NCBI GenBank assembly: GCA_039816955.1
Contig: JBCBWU010000005.1
Location: forward strand, 9,376-73,375
Source: Lewinella sp039816955
Lineage (GTDB): Bacteria > Bacteroidota > Bacteroidia > Chitinophagales > Saprospiraceae
Length of the DNA stretch: 64,000 bases
Direction: 5' to 3'
Position 1 is the stretch's first letter, and every line of letters begins with the position of its first letter. The notes under the pieces are model-generated. The model had not been told where the DNA came from. It saw only the letters and a program-made list of their open reading frames with translations, and searched no databases. Made by a program: the position numbers and the translations under genes. This document shows, piece by piece, positions 1-8,168 of this stretch.

Positions 1-273
1 GAAATCTACAATAGTGCCTTGGAACTCGACATTGGGGTCTGTATCATCCAGGATTAAGCGGCTTTCGCGACGTATCTTTTCCTTGAGTGCCTCCGATGTT
101 TCGATAGCTAAAGTCGGGGGTGCGTTGAGTGCGTTATTTTTAAACTGCCCTACATAATAGGTCGTCACTTCAGGCGGGATGCTGATCCCACGAAAAGAGT
201 AGCCGTTGTTGCCACACTGCCACACCGAAAGCACACACAACACCAGGGTTAAGAGAAACCAACGTTTTGTCAT
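1..273 (-). CDS. lptE: LptE-like LPS-assembly lipoprotein, C-terminus cut by window edge
   Basis: Only the first 91 residues are visible; the gene runs off the left edge. It opens with a signal peptide and a lipobox-like VWQC (Cys20), followed by GYSFRGISIPPEVTTYYVGQF and a stretch with NNALNAPPTLA. In Bacteroidota this pattern (Cys, short linker, YSF-G-SIPP, then a TLS/TLA-type helix start) is the LptE family, which plugs the LptD barrel in the outer membrane and helps deliver LPS to the surface. It lies 15 bases downstream of the 141-aa gene on the same strand, so they are probably co-transcribed. The family call rests on the N-terminus alone. Confidence 0.72.
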   Translation of the reverse strand, partial: MTKRWFLLTLVLCVLSVWQCGNNGYSFRGISIPPEVTTYYVGQFKNNALNAPPTLAIETSEALKEKIRRESRLILDDTDPNVEFQGTIVDF

Positions 274-288
274 AAAGCGATTTTCAAA

Positions 289-714
289 TTACTGAATGAG
301 TGGCTCACCAATAAAAACCTTCACCTCTGGCGAAATCCGAACTCGAATTTTCACAATAAGTGGTTCTTGCAAATCAGCATAGATCCGCCGGTGTAGATTA
401 TAGGTTGTTTTTATCGTAGACATAACGGTCCTTAAGGCACCATTGCTGTCTGGTTGCGCTAAGATTTCTTCAAGGCGCTCAGCTGTAAAATCTTTGTGGC
501 TTCCTTTTAGATCTACCTCCAAAGAAGGACTAATAGCGACGCCTAAAGCAAAACTCTCCACCTTTAATCCGTAGATTTCCAATTGCGGAAACACCTTCAA
601 CCAATCATCAATCAGGCTGTAGGTTTTCTCTTTGGCTCCGCTTCCCAGGTTGCCGGCCTGCTCCCGCAGCGTATCACCGGCATCCTGTAGCGTTTTGACA
701 ATTTTGTCAATCAT
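289..714 (-). CDS. conserved hypothetical protein, 141 aa, no signal peptide
   Basis: I do not recognise this family. The protein is soluble, with no signal peptide or membrane segment. The N-terminal 30 residues look helical and amphipathic (MIDKIVKTLQDAGDTLREQ), and the C-terminal half has alternating beta-like segments (LIVKIRVRISPEVKVFIG). Its start codon directly abuts the stop codon of the upstream lipoprotein gene, which suggests translational coupling. The lptE-like gene follows 15 bases later, so a role linked to the envelope is possible, but this is inferred from position only. Confidence 0.7.
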   Translation of the reverse strand: MIDKIVKTLQDAGDTLREQAGNLGSGAKEKTYSLIDDWLKVFPQLEIYGLKVESFALGVAISPSLEVDLKGSHKDFTAERLEEILAQPDSNGALRTVMSTIKTTYNLHRRIYADLQEPLIVKIRVRISPEVKVFIGEPLIQ

Positions 715-1482
715 TTAATTCTTTTTGAATTTTATCGATCCGCCTGTTTCTGGCACCTCGTCTTCAAAGGCATCCAGGAAATTATAAGACACAGATACGT
801 TTTTACCATCTACTTCCGCGTTGGGGATCGTACATTTCTTGACACGTCCCGGTAAATGATAGGTACTGGTGAAGGTGGCGTCGGCCATCATCATTTTCAC
901 CATTTCCATCATTTCTTCACCTCCCATTTCTTCCATCAATTCTGCTGGATCAGATGTAATCACCTTACGAGTGAGCGTGCGGCCTGAGAGGTCCCAGAGA
1001 CTTTCGTTACCAGTAAAGCCAGTGCTTCCACCCATCAAGCCAGACATACCGCCCCCTTGACCGCCTTCTTCGTTCATTTTGGCCAATGTCTTATTAAATT
1101 CATTGAGCTCATCAAAACTGGCAAAGGGAAAGGAGATAGTAAACTTGCCTATTTCCTCAGATTCACTCATCCGCATCCGCAGCTCAGTACGGTTAAGGAT
1201 ATCACGGTCTTTATCGGTCAAGGTTGGAGGTAGTTCTCCATCTGATAGATCAGCAAAGGTCAAAAGAGAATCTATTTCCAGGCTTTCTCCTCCCGTCTCT
1301 TCCTGCAAGCCCTGCTTCATCATTTCTCCCATAAAAGGATCGGAAAACATACCGCTCATATCAATGGTAATTTGATATTTTCCAGAACCATCGGCATTGA
1401 CGTATAAATCCTCCAACATTTCAAAGCAACCTGTAGTAAGCAGCGCAAGTGCTAAGCAGGTGAGATAAGACAAATATTTCAT
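715..1482 (-). CDS. hypothetical lipoprotein, 255 aa
   Basis: The N-terminus is a clear lipoprotein signal with lipobox LTTGC (Cys19), so the mature protein should be lipid-anchored in the envelope. The mature part starts FEMLEDLYVNADGSGKYQITIDMSGM, is rich in methionine and acidic residues, and has a Gly/Met-rich low-complexity stretch near residues 138-155 (GGQGGGMSGLMGG). I do not recognise a domain. It is the first gene of the minus-strand run that continues into the 141-aa protein and the lptE-like gene. The 265 bases upstream, shared with the divergent AAA ATPase gene, should hold its promoter. Confidence 0.75.
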   Translation of the reverse strand: MKYLSYLTCLALALLTTGCFEMLEDLYVNADGSGKYQITIDMSGMFSDPFMGEMMKQGLQEETGGESLEIDSLLTFADLSDGELPPTLTDKDRDILNRTELRMRMSESEEIGKFTISFPFASFDELNEFNKTLAKMNEEGGQGGGMSGLMGGSTGFTGNESLWDLSGRTLTRKVITSDPAELMEEMGGEEMMEMVKMMMADATFTSTYHLPGRVKKCTIPNAEVDGKNVSVSYNFLDAFEDEVPETGGSIKFKKN

Positions 1483-1747
1483 GTACTTTTTTTTGCAAGT
1501 TATGGAAAACGACGGGCACAGGCCAGTCTTATTCGACGAAATGACACTACCACTCCGCTATCGCGAACAAACCACACAGTTCTAAAGTAATGGAAGAGAT
1601 AGCAAGCTTGAGGTCTTTCATCACTACTCCTAAACGCCGTTTGTCCAAGCTTAGTACCCTAAATAATTTCCCACAACAATTCCCAATTGAGCAAACCAAA
1701 ATCAGCCTCATTCGTTTCTATACTCGTACTACAAGCATGACTATCTT

Positions 1748-3232
1748 ATGAGTTTACCCCAAACACTGGGCGAATTAAAGGCCAGCGGCTACCAATCCCG
1801 ATCCATCAAGGAGGAAATGCGGGCCAATTTGATTCAGAAATTACAGAATAAAGAGACCATTTTTCCCGGCGTCATCGGTTTTGATGATACCGTTTTGCCA
1901 GATGTGGAAAGAGCGGTACTCTCTCGCCATAACATTCTTTTACTTGGCCTGCGTGGGCAAGCTAAAACGCGTATTGCCCGCCTGCTGGTTCACTTACTGG
2001 ATGAGCATATGCCCATTGTGGCTGGTAGTGAACTGAATGATGACCCACTACAACCATTGAGTCGTTACGCATTGGACCTTATCGCAGAGAAAGGCGATGA
2101 CACTCCTATTGATTGGGTGCACCGAGATGAACGCTATGTAGAAAAGCTAGCTACTCCGGATGTAAGTGTTGCGGACCTGATTGGTGATGTTGATCCGATT
2201 AAGGCTGCTACGCTGAAGCTTCCTTATTCTGACCAGCGAGTGATTCACTTTGGCCTGGTGCCACGTGCGCACCGCAGCTTGTTCGTACTCAACGAATTGC
2301 CCGACTTGCAGGCGCGTATCCAAGTATCACTTTTCAATATTCTGCAGGAAGGCGATATTCAAATCCGAGGCTTCAAACTGCGGCTTCCGTTGGACACCCA
2401 GTTTATCTTTACTGCCAACCCGGAAGATTACACCAACCGTGGCAGTATCATTACTCCATTAAAAGACCGGATTGAAAGTCAGATCTTGACCCACTATCCG
2501 AAGACCATAGAGATTGCCCGCCAGATTACAAGTCAGGAGGCAAAGCTTATTCCTGAGCAAGATGAGCAGGTGGAAGTAGCCGATCTGCTAGCTATCGTGC
2601 TGGAACAAATTGCCTTCAACGCCCGCGAGAGTGAGTACATCGACGAAAAGAGTGGTGTCTCCGCCCGTCTAACCATTGCTGGTTATGAAAACCTGGTCAG
2701 TACCGCAGAGCGCCGGATGTTGATCAATCGCGAAGAGCGTACTAAGGCCCGCATCACCGATTTCTGGGGTGTCGTTCCGGCTATTACCGGTAAGGTAGAA
2801 TTGGTCTACGAAGGCGAACAAGAAGGAGCCTACTCCGTAGCCATGTCATTGCTTGGCAAAGCCATCAAGGGTGCTTTCCTTGACCATTTCCCTAACCCTG
2901 AGGATGTCCGCCAGGGAGAAGAGCGTGATCCCTACGGTACTATTCGCACTTGGTTTGGCGCGGGTAATAAACTGGACCTACTTAATGATTCAAGTGAAAC
3001 GGAATACCGTGAAGCGCTAGATAAAGTGGCCGGCTTGAAGAAGCTAGTTACTTCAACTATAAATAATGTCAGTGATGACGAAGTCTACCTGTACATGGAG
3101 CTAGTCGTTCACGGATTGGCCGAGCTTGATATTCTCAATAAAGATGTGCTCGAGTCTAGTTTAAGTTTCCGCGATCTACTCGCCAACATGCTCGACGAAG
3201 ACGATATGTTTGACGGGTTTAACGATAACTAG
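1748..3232 (+). CDS. ChlI/MoxR-like AAA+ ATPase
   Basis: A 494-aa protein of the magnesium-chelatase subunit I / MoxR AAA+ group. Walker A is GLRGQAKT at residues 67-74. The Walker B region is LFVLNEL near 178-184, with Asn in place of the usual first Asp. A sensor-1-like FIFTANPEDYTNRG and an arginine-rich PLKDRIESQ follow. Such ATPases usually act as chaperones that load metals or remodel a partner carrying a von Willebrand A domain. No such partner is next to it, so the substrate cannot be named. The C-terminus is acidic (DEDDMFDGFNDN). A 53-codon frame at 1590-1751 overlaps the start as ATGA and may be chance. Confidence 0.8.
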   Translation: MSLPQTLGELKASGYQSRSIKEEMRANLIQKLQNKETIFPGVIGFDDTVLPDVERAVLSRHNILLLGLRGQAKTRIARLLVHLLDEHMPIVAGSELNDDPLQPLSRYALDLIAEKGDDTPIDWVHRDERYVEKLATPDVSVADLIGDVDPIKAATLKLPYSDQRVIHFGLVPRAHRSLFVLNELPDLQARIQVSLFNILQEGDIQIRGFKLRLPLDTQFIFTANPEDYTNRGSIITPLKDRIESQILTHYPKTIEIARQITSQEAKLIPEQDEQVEVADLLAIVLEQIAFNARESEYIDEKSGVSARLTIAGYENLVSTAERRMLINREERTKARITDFWGVVPAITGKVELVYEGEQEGAYSVAMSLLGKAIKGAFLDHFPNPEDVRQGEERDPYGTIRTWFGAGNKLDLLNDSSETEYREALDKVAGLKKLVTSTINNVSDDEVYLYMELVVHGLAELDILNKDVLESSLSFRDLLANMLDEDDMFDGFNDN

Positions 3233-3259
3233 ACCTTATAAAGGTTAGAATGTTCGGGT

Positions 3260-3314
3260 GTTAGATAGTTAGTAGGCAAATCGTTTTCAAAATACCGTCT
3301 CCTAACTATCTAAC
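3260..3314. repeat. 13-bp inverted repeat between convergent genes
   Basis: GTTAGATAGTTAG at 3260-3272 is matched by its exact reverse complement at 3302-3314, with a 29-base spacer. It lies between the ends of the ATPase gene and the convergent ctlX-like gene, so it may act as a bidirectional terminator, although neither side has a strong T-run. The flanks (AGGTTAGAATGTTCGGGTG on the left, a related CATACTTCCGAACCT on the right) extend the symmetry imperfectly and resemble the word-like intergenic repeats near 49.3 and 60.2 kb. Confidence 0.6.
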
Positions 3315-3330
3315 CCTCATACTTCCGAAC

Positions 3331-4248
3331 CTAATAAAATATCTCCGCCATCATACAGCGTGCACTACCGCCGCCGTAGGTTTCAATGGTGTGCAGCGAA
3401 CTATGCAACAAATTGGTGTGCCGTTGTAGCTGTTCGATCTGCTCTGGGGTGAGTGATTGGTACGCACGCGACGACATGGCCAAGTAGGTCTCATCATCTT
3501 TTCCTCTAACTTGCAGCATGTTCCCGGCAAAAGCTGCCATTTGCGCTATCGTAATAGCCACGATTTCCTTGCCCGTAGCTGTCAGATGGTCAGTGACTTC
3601 CCGGCGCTGTACAGCATCTCTTATACTATCCAGACAAATGACACAAAAGTCGATGCCCAGTGCCATCATAACATTCGTATGATAGATGGGTAAGCCATTC
3701 TGATCGTAGCTCTCAAAAATAACCTTCTCGTACCCCATCCACAGGGCAAACTCGTCCAGTAAGCCCTCATCCGTACGGATACTGCGGCAAGCGTATACGA
3801 TCTCGTTATCACGGTCCAGGATCATGCTCCCCGTGCTTTCCAGAAAACGCTCTTCCTCCTCGCGTCCTTCCAACGCAATCAGCTTCTTGTAGCCAAAGCG
3901 CTTTCGCAATTTACTAATGACGTCTGGCCGCCGCTCCATCCGACGCATTGGTGCATACATGGGATAGGTGATAATTGTCCCTTCGGAATGAGTAGAGAAC
4001 CAATTATTGGGAAAAACGGCGTCGTACTTCAACGGAATTTCCGTATCGTCGACTACAATCACATTGACGCCTGCCGAACGGAGTTCTTTGACAAAACCAT
4101 CGAATTCCTCTTGTGCAATACGGCTAATATCCTCAGGTGTATTTGAGGGGTCATTGGTCTGGAAAGCATTATTACCAGCCGTCTGCGCATTGAATCCAAA
4201 ATGCGCAGGTCGTACCATTAGAATGGTGTCAGTAATCTGTGCGGTCAT
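3331..4248 (-). CDS. ctlX: CtlX-type citrulline-utilisation amidinohydrolase
   Basis: A 305-aa member of the amidinotransferase/arginine-deiminase superfamily. It has the expected fold landmarks: MVRPAHFGFN near the start, DAVFPNNWFSTH at 76-87, a catalytic His in IYHTNVMM (His190) and a catalytic Cys near the C-terminus in GGGSARCMMAEIF (Cys298). This arrangement and length match the CtlX proteins, predicted to hydrolyse a guanidino or ureido compound such as citrulline. No other arginine or citrulline gene is nearby, so the substrate is inferred from the family. The reading frame is intact. Confidence 0.85.
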   Translation of the reverse strand: MTAQITDTILMVRPAHFGFNAQTAGNNAFQTNDPSNTPEDISRIAQEEFDGFVKELRSAGVNVIVVDDTEIPLKYDAVFPNNWFSTHSEGTIITYPMYAPMRRMERRPDVISKLRKRFGYKKLIALEGREEEERFLESTGSMILDRDNEIVYACRSIRTDEGLLDEFALWMGYEKVIFESYDQNGLPIYHTNVMMALGIDFCVICLDSIRDAVQRREVTDHLTATGKEIVAITIAQMAAFAGNMLQVRGKDDETYLAMSSRAYQSLTPEQIEQLQRHTNLLHSSLHTIETYGGGSARCMMAEIFY

Positions 4249-4361
4249 GATTGGTTAAGGCTTATTTACTTCCTCTGGCAAAAGAACATCTTTTCGCGGA
4301 AATTTTCCAGCACCTCCCCAAAAAACACTACTTTGATTCTTCATTAGTAAAGCTTACTTAG

Positions 4362-6026
4362 ATGCAATTCAAGCCCTTATCCTTCTTATGCCTTCCGTTA
4401 TTCTGCGTACTGGCAATTTGCTTATCAGCAAACGTTCTTTCCGCACAAGGGGAAAGCCCGAACTTCAATCAGCTAGAAATTCTGTACCAGGATTGGCGTA
4501 GTTTTGAAACACCACCCACCCACCGGGGAGCACCAGATTATCGAGCAGAAACCTTTAGCAAACGCCGGCCAGCTTTTGATGCCTTGCAAAAAAGACTTCT
4601 CGCCATCGACACCTCAGGTTGGTCCGTAGCAGAGCAGATCGACTGGTATATTATCTGGGCTGAAATGAACGGCTATGACTTCAACGATCGCATTCTCAAG
4701 CCTTGGGTACGTGATCCGGCCTTCTACAAATCACTTTGGACCTACCGTAGTGATGTGCCCGCCCACGAAGGCCCTACTCACCACGCCACAACTGAAATCT
4801 GGACTTATGCTTTTCCTTTAACCTCATCTGAAAGAGATCGGCTTCTGCAAGACCTGTCCGTCATTCCTGCTCTGAACGAACAAGCGCAAGAAAATTTAAC
4901 GGGCAACGCACGCGACTTATGGATCACCGGTATTCGCGATTTACGCCGCCAAAGTCAAAACCTGGCTAGAATTAAAGAGGCGGATGGCGTACCCGACGAT
5001 CAAAAATTAAACAAGGCATTGACCGCAGCAATCAACAGCACTAACGCCCTTGCCAACTGGCTCGAAAGCGAGGCCCCAAAAAAGGATGGTCCATCCGGTA
5101 TCGGTAAGGAAAACTACACCTGGTATTTGCAAAACGTCCACCTGATCCCGCTCGATTGGGATGATGAAGTGATGGTACTCAAACGTGAGTTAGCCCGAGC
5201 CTGGTCCTCACTCAAACTGGAGGAGCACCGCAATCGAAAACTACCTCCGCTGCCTTCGGCGGAAAGTGCTGAAGCCTACGATGCCCTGGCAGAAACGGCA
5301 GCACAAAGTTTGATGCAGTTTTTACGGGAGAATGAAATCGTAACCGTAAAGAACTATTTCGGACCAGCCTTAAATCAGCACCTAGGAAGTTTTGTCCCCG
5401 CGGAGCGCCGCAACTTCTTTTGGATCACCGCACATTTTGATCCCCGGCCCCTGTATTGCCATTTCTACCACTGGTTTGAACTGGCACGGATGGATACCGA
5501 ACCCAATGCTCGCCTGCTTAGAAGAGCCCCTTTGCTCTACAATATTTTTGATTCTCGCAACGAAGGTATGGCCACTGCCGTGGAAGAGATGTTCATGCAA
5601 GCCGGACTGTACGATGATAATCCTCGCGTGCGCGAAATTGTCTATATCATGATTGCGCAAAGAGCTGCGCGTGGTTTGGGATCACTCTACGCCCACGCCA
5701 ACGAAATGACCATGGAAGAAGCCGGAGGTATTCACTCCGAGTACACCCCCCGTGGCTGGATGAAAACAGAAAAGGAACTACTCATTTTTGAGCAGCACCT
5801 CTATTTACGTCAACCGGGCTACGGGACCAGCTACATTACCGGTAAATACCTCATGGAAGATGCCATGGGTGAATACGCCAGAACAAAAGAGAATACCGCA
5901 GATCCTTTTGAATTGCGCGATTTCTTTGATCGACTCAATCGCATTGGGAATATCCCAATAGCCTTAGGACATTGGGAACTAACGGGAGTTAAACCGGCAT
6001 TTCTCACGCGGATTTCCGAAGACTAA
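4362..6026 (+). CDS. DUF885-like exported protein
   Basis: A 554-aa protein with a cleavable-looking signal peptide ending near NVLSAQG. The C-terminal third follows the DUF885 pattern: NEGMATAVEEMFMQAGLYDD, MIAQRAARGLGSLYAHANEMTMEEAGG, then a PGYGTSYITGKYLM segment. DUF885 proteins resemble metallopeptidases and normally carry an HExxPGH-like motif before the EG(W/M)A segment. Here that position reads YCHFYHWFELARMD, so the glutamate is not where expected and the protein may be a divergent or non-hydrolytic member. It is probably periplasmic or outer-membrane associated. No partner gene is evident. Confidence 0.65.
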   Translation: MQFKPLSFLCLPLFCVLAICLSANVLSAQGESPNFNQLEILYQDWRSFETPPTHRGAPDYRAETFSKRRPAFDALQKRLLAIDTSGWSVAEQIDWYIIWAEMNGYDFNDRILKPWVRDPAFYKSLWTYRSDVPAHEGPTHHATTEIWTYAFPLTSSERDRLLQDLSVIPALNEQAQENLTGNARDLWITGIRDLRRQSQNLARIKEADGVPDDQKLNKALTAAINSTNALANWLESEAPKKDGPSGIGKENYTWYLQNVHLIPLDWDDEVMVLKRELARAWSSLKLEEHRNRKLPPLPSAESAEAYDALAETAAQSLMQFLRENEIVTVKNYFGPALNQHLGSFVPAERRNFFWITAHFDPRPLYCHFYHWFELARMDTEPNARLLRRAPLLYNIFDSRNEGMATAVEEMFMQAGLYDDNPRVREIVYIMIAQRAARGLGSLYAHANEMTMEEAGGIHSEYTPRGWMKTEKELLIFEQHLYLRQPGYGTSYITGKYLMEDAMGEYARTKENTADPFELRDFFDRLNRIGNIPIALGHWELTGVKPAFLTRISED

Positions 6027-6096
6027 GCAAGACGTACGCTGTAGTGCCTATTAGCAAGTAAGGCTTTAGTCCAGACACTTATGATTGGGCAAATAT

Positions 6097-6104
6097 TATC
6101 TTTG
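6097..6104 (+). promoter_or_regulatory. putative promoter -7 box (TATCTTTG)
   Basis: TATCTTTG fits the Bacteroidota -7 consensus TAnnTTTG exactly and lies about 70 bases before the ATG of the small lipoprotein gene at 6173. I see no convincing -33 TTG at the usual 19-21 base spacing, so only the -7 element supports this. Confidence 0.4.
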
Positions 6105-6172
6105 CCCACCGGTCCAGGATTCCAATGAGTCCTGGGCAACCTGGATTAATCTTAACAGCAAATTATACAAGC

Positions 6173-6610
6173 ATGCGTAGAAATATTTTCTTTCTTCTTG
6201 CACTGAGCTTTCTGAGTTGGCAATGTGCAGGCGATGCCACGACAACAGAAACAGAGGATGCACAGGAGGAGGTACAACCAGAGGAAGAACAAGCGGTTCC
6301 CCCAGTGGTAGCACAAGCCGAACCAGCACGTGAAATATTGAGTGCCTCGCAGACCTTTGAAAAATACCAGGATCGCTATGCCCAATTGCACCAAACCGTA
6401 TCCAAAAACCTAGATGCGGTCAACACTGCAATTGACAAAAGTACTTACCCTGAGAAGCTCAAGAGTGGACTGAAGTCAAGCTTCGAAGAAGTAAGTAAGT
6501 ACAACGACATCCAAGAAATCTGCCAAACCTCTAAGTATACCTCCGCAGAGACGGTGGAACAGTTTATGGAAGGCCTGGAGATGTACCTGACCCGCTGGGG
6601 AATCAAGTAG
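6173..6610 (+). CDS. small lipoprotein, 145 aa
   Basis: The start at 6173 was chosen because the signal peptide begins there (MRRNIFFLLALSFLSWQC, lipobox Cys18); the open frame reaches back to 6125 without adding plausible protein. After the cysteine is an acidic, threonine-rich linker (ETEDAQEEVQPEEEQ) of about 45 residues. A helical domain follows (FEKYQDRYAQLHQTVSKNLDAVNTAI) up to the C-terminus. I do not recognise a family. It is probably an envelope lipoprotein transcribed alone, flanked downstream by the large inverted-repeat element. Confidence 0.7.
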   Translation: MRRNIFFLLALSFLSWQCAGDATTTETEDAQEEVQPEEEQAVPPVVAQAEPAREILSASQTFEKYQDRYAQLHQTVSKNLDAVNTAIDKSTYPEKLKSGLKSSFEEVSKYNDIQEICQTSKYTSAETVEQFMEGLEMYLTRWGIK

Positions 6611-6626
6611 TAAAAGAATTCCTTAA

Positions 6627-6846
6627 TTCTCGGAGAACTTTGAGTCTACGGTTGGGACACATCTTGGCAAGGCCTCATTTTTGCAATTAGGCCTTGTCGG
6701 TGATGGTGTATGATAATCAGCCTGTTACGTTCTCCGTGCTTTAGCGCGGATAAGCTTGCATTTCAGCCTAAAGGCTGAAGAACGGCATTGGTAATCAAAG
6801 CTTTACATAAATGTGTCCCAACCGTAGACTTCGAGTTCTCCGAGAA
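6627..6846. repeat. multi-hairpin element bounded by 36-bp inverted repeats
   Basis: The left arm at 6627-6662 and the right arm at 6811-6846 are inverted copies that differ at only three positions in 36. The 148 bases between them contain further hairpins: CAAGGCCT with AGGCCTTG (6665-6694), TCCG with CGGA around 6733-6750, and TTCAGCC with GGCTGAA around 6762-6779. No reading frame of note lies inside. The layout resembles a small non-autonomous element or a structured RNA. It fills the space between the convergent lipoprotein and DUF2807 genes and may also end their transcription. I found no clear target-site duplication. Confidence 0.7.
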
Positions 6847-6856
6847 CCCCTTGAGT

Positions 6857-7459
6857 TTATTGCTTCAGGACTACGCTCTGATTGCGAGCCTCTGAATTTA
6901 CGGTAGCACCATCACTATTAATGTTCGCTACCGACTGGTGGTCGGCACTCACCTTAATCTGAGCCGAATTCAACTCTTCCGCATTAGCTACAGATTGAGT
7001 ATCGACCGATAGCCTAAAATCGTCAGCATTACCAGAAAGATTGAGGATACTTTGCGCTTTAGCGCTAGCAATCAATATCTCTGTATCAACATCCAAGCTG
7101 ACAATTGATTGCGAACCGGCCTGAACTTGCATACGACGGGTAGCAAATTCTCCCTGCCCTTCTAACACAACAGAGCCTGTAGTAGCCAAAGCTTCCAATT
7201 CTTTAATACTAATTTCAATTTCTGGCGTATCACGGCGCTTTTGATAACGAGCAATCACCACCAGCGCATTTCCATTCACCTCCCAGCTAACCAGATCAGC
7301 TTCTTTTGTTGCTCTGATGCTTGTTTCTGATCCAGAGATCAACTTTACCACCACCGGACCGTCAATTTCAATATCAGTTACACTGGCCATGTTATTTTGC
7401 GCGCTCAGAGAGAAAACAGCAACCAGCGCCAGGTTCAACAACCAAATTTTCAGATTCAT
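6857..7459 (-). CDS. DUF2807 (GIN/head) exported protein
   Basis: A 200-aa protein with a signal peptide ending near SLSAQ. The mature part is a run of short beta strands with repeated residues such as GSQSIVSL, AKAQSILNL, DTQSVANAE and DHQSVANINSD, the pattern of the DUF2807 / 'GIN domain' beta-helix found in many Bacteroidota exported proteins and likened to adhesin heads. It begins IDGPVVVKLISGSETSIRA, a typical family opening. Function is not established. It is divergent from the DNA glycosylase gene. Confidence 0.75.
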   Translation of the reverse strand: MNLKIWLLNLALVAVFSLSAQNNMASVTDIEIDGPVVVKLISGSETSIRATKEADLVSWEVNGNALVVIARYQKRRDTPEIEISIKELEALATTGSVVLEGQGEFATRRMQVQAGSQSIVSLDVDTEILIASAKAQSILNLSGNADDFRLSVDTQSVANAEELNSAQIKVSADHQSVANINSDGATVNSEARNQSVVLKQ

Positions 7460-7471
7460 GTTTCGCTTATT

Positions 7472-7479
7472 TATTTTTG
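7472..7479 (+). promoter_or_regulatory. putative promoter -7 box (TATTTTTG)
   Basis: TATTTTTG matches TAnnTTTG and sits in the 91-base gap between the divergent DUF2807 and DNA glycosylase genes, about 70 bases before the chosen glycosylase start at 7551. No clear -33 element is seen. Confidence 0.4.
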
Positions 7480-7550
7480 CGTTAGCATAATTGCTTCAAC
7501 GAAAAGACAGCAGCCTACCGCATAAGTTGCACTACGAGAAATTGTTCGAT

Positions 7551-8156
7551 ATGCCTCAACTCACTGCCGATTTCTACCGTCGTGAAGATACGGTACAAAT
7601 TGCAAAGGACCTGCTGGGAAAAATCTTGGTCACCAATTTTGATGGTCAACGTACTGCCGGCCGCATTGTGGAAACCGAAGCCTATAAGGCACCGGAAGAC
7701 AAGGCCTGTCACGCATACCTGAATCGAAACACCAATCGGACCAAGACCATGTTCCTGCCAGGTGGTGTCGCTTATATTTACCTTTGCTACGGCATTCACC
7801 ATTTATTCAATGTGGTTACTGGTCCAGAAGGAGCTGCCCACGCGGTACTAGTGCGAGGTTTAGAACCACTGGAAGGAGAAGATCTCATGCTGGAACGGAG
7901 GGGATTCGATCGCCTTAAACCACAATTAACGGCAGGACCTGGCGTTATGTCAAAAGCGATGGGTATCCACAAAAAATATGATAGCGTAAGCCTTGTGGAA
8001 CAAAATAGCCCTATCTGGATTGAAGATGCCCCACCTATAGCCCCCGAAAATATGCTAGCAGGCCCGCGTATCGGTATCGACTACGCCGAAGAATGCGCCG
8101 CCTGGCCCTGGCGTTTCTACCAAAAAGAATGCCGGTGGGTAAGCCGCCCCCGTTAA
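7551..8156 (+). CDS. 3-methyladenine DNA glycosylase (AAG/MPG family)
   Basis: A 201-aa base-excision repair enzyme that removes alkylated purines from DNA. Family landmarks are present in order: DFYRREDTVQIAKDLLGKILV at the start, the catalytic-site segment GRIVETEAYKAPEDKACHAY, then NRTKTMFLPGGVAYIYLCYGIHHLFNVVTG, AVLVRGLEPL and LTAGPGVMSKAMGI. The length is normal for bacterial members. The start at 7551 (MPQLTADF) is preferred to the frame opening at 7491 because the extra residues are not part of the family. The Plug-type gene follows 12 bases later, so the two may be co-transcribed. Confidence 0.92.
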   Translation: MPQLTADFYRREDTVQIAKDLLGKILVTNFDGQRTAGRIVETEAYKAPEDKACHAYLNRNTNRTKTMFLPGGVAYIYLCYGIHHLFNVVTGPEGAAHAVLVRGLEPLEGEDLMLERRGFDRLKPQLTAGPGVMSKAMGIHKKYDSVSLVEQNSPIWIEDAPPIAPENMLAGPRIGIDYAEECAAWPWRFYQKECRWVSRPR

Positions 8157-8168
8157 CTCAAACTGACA

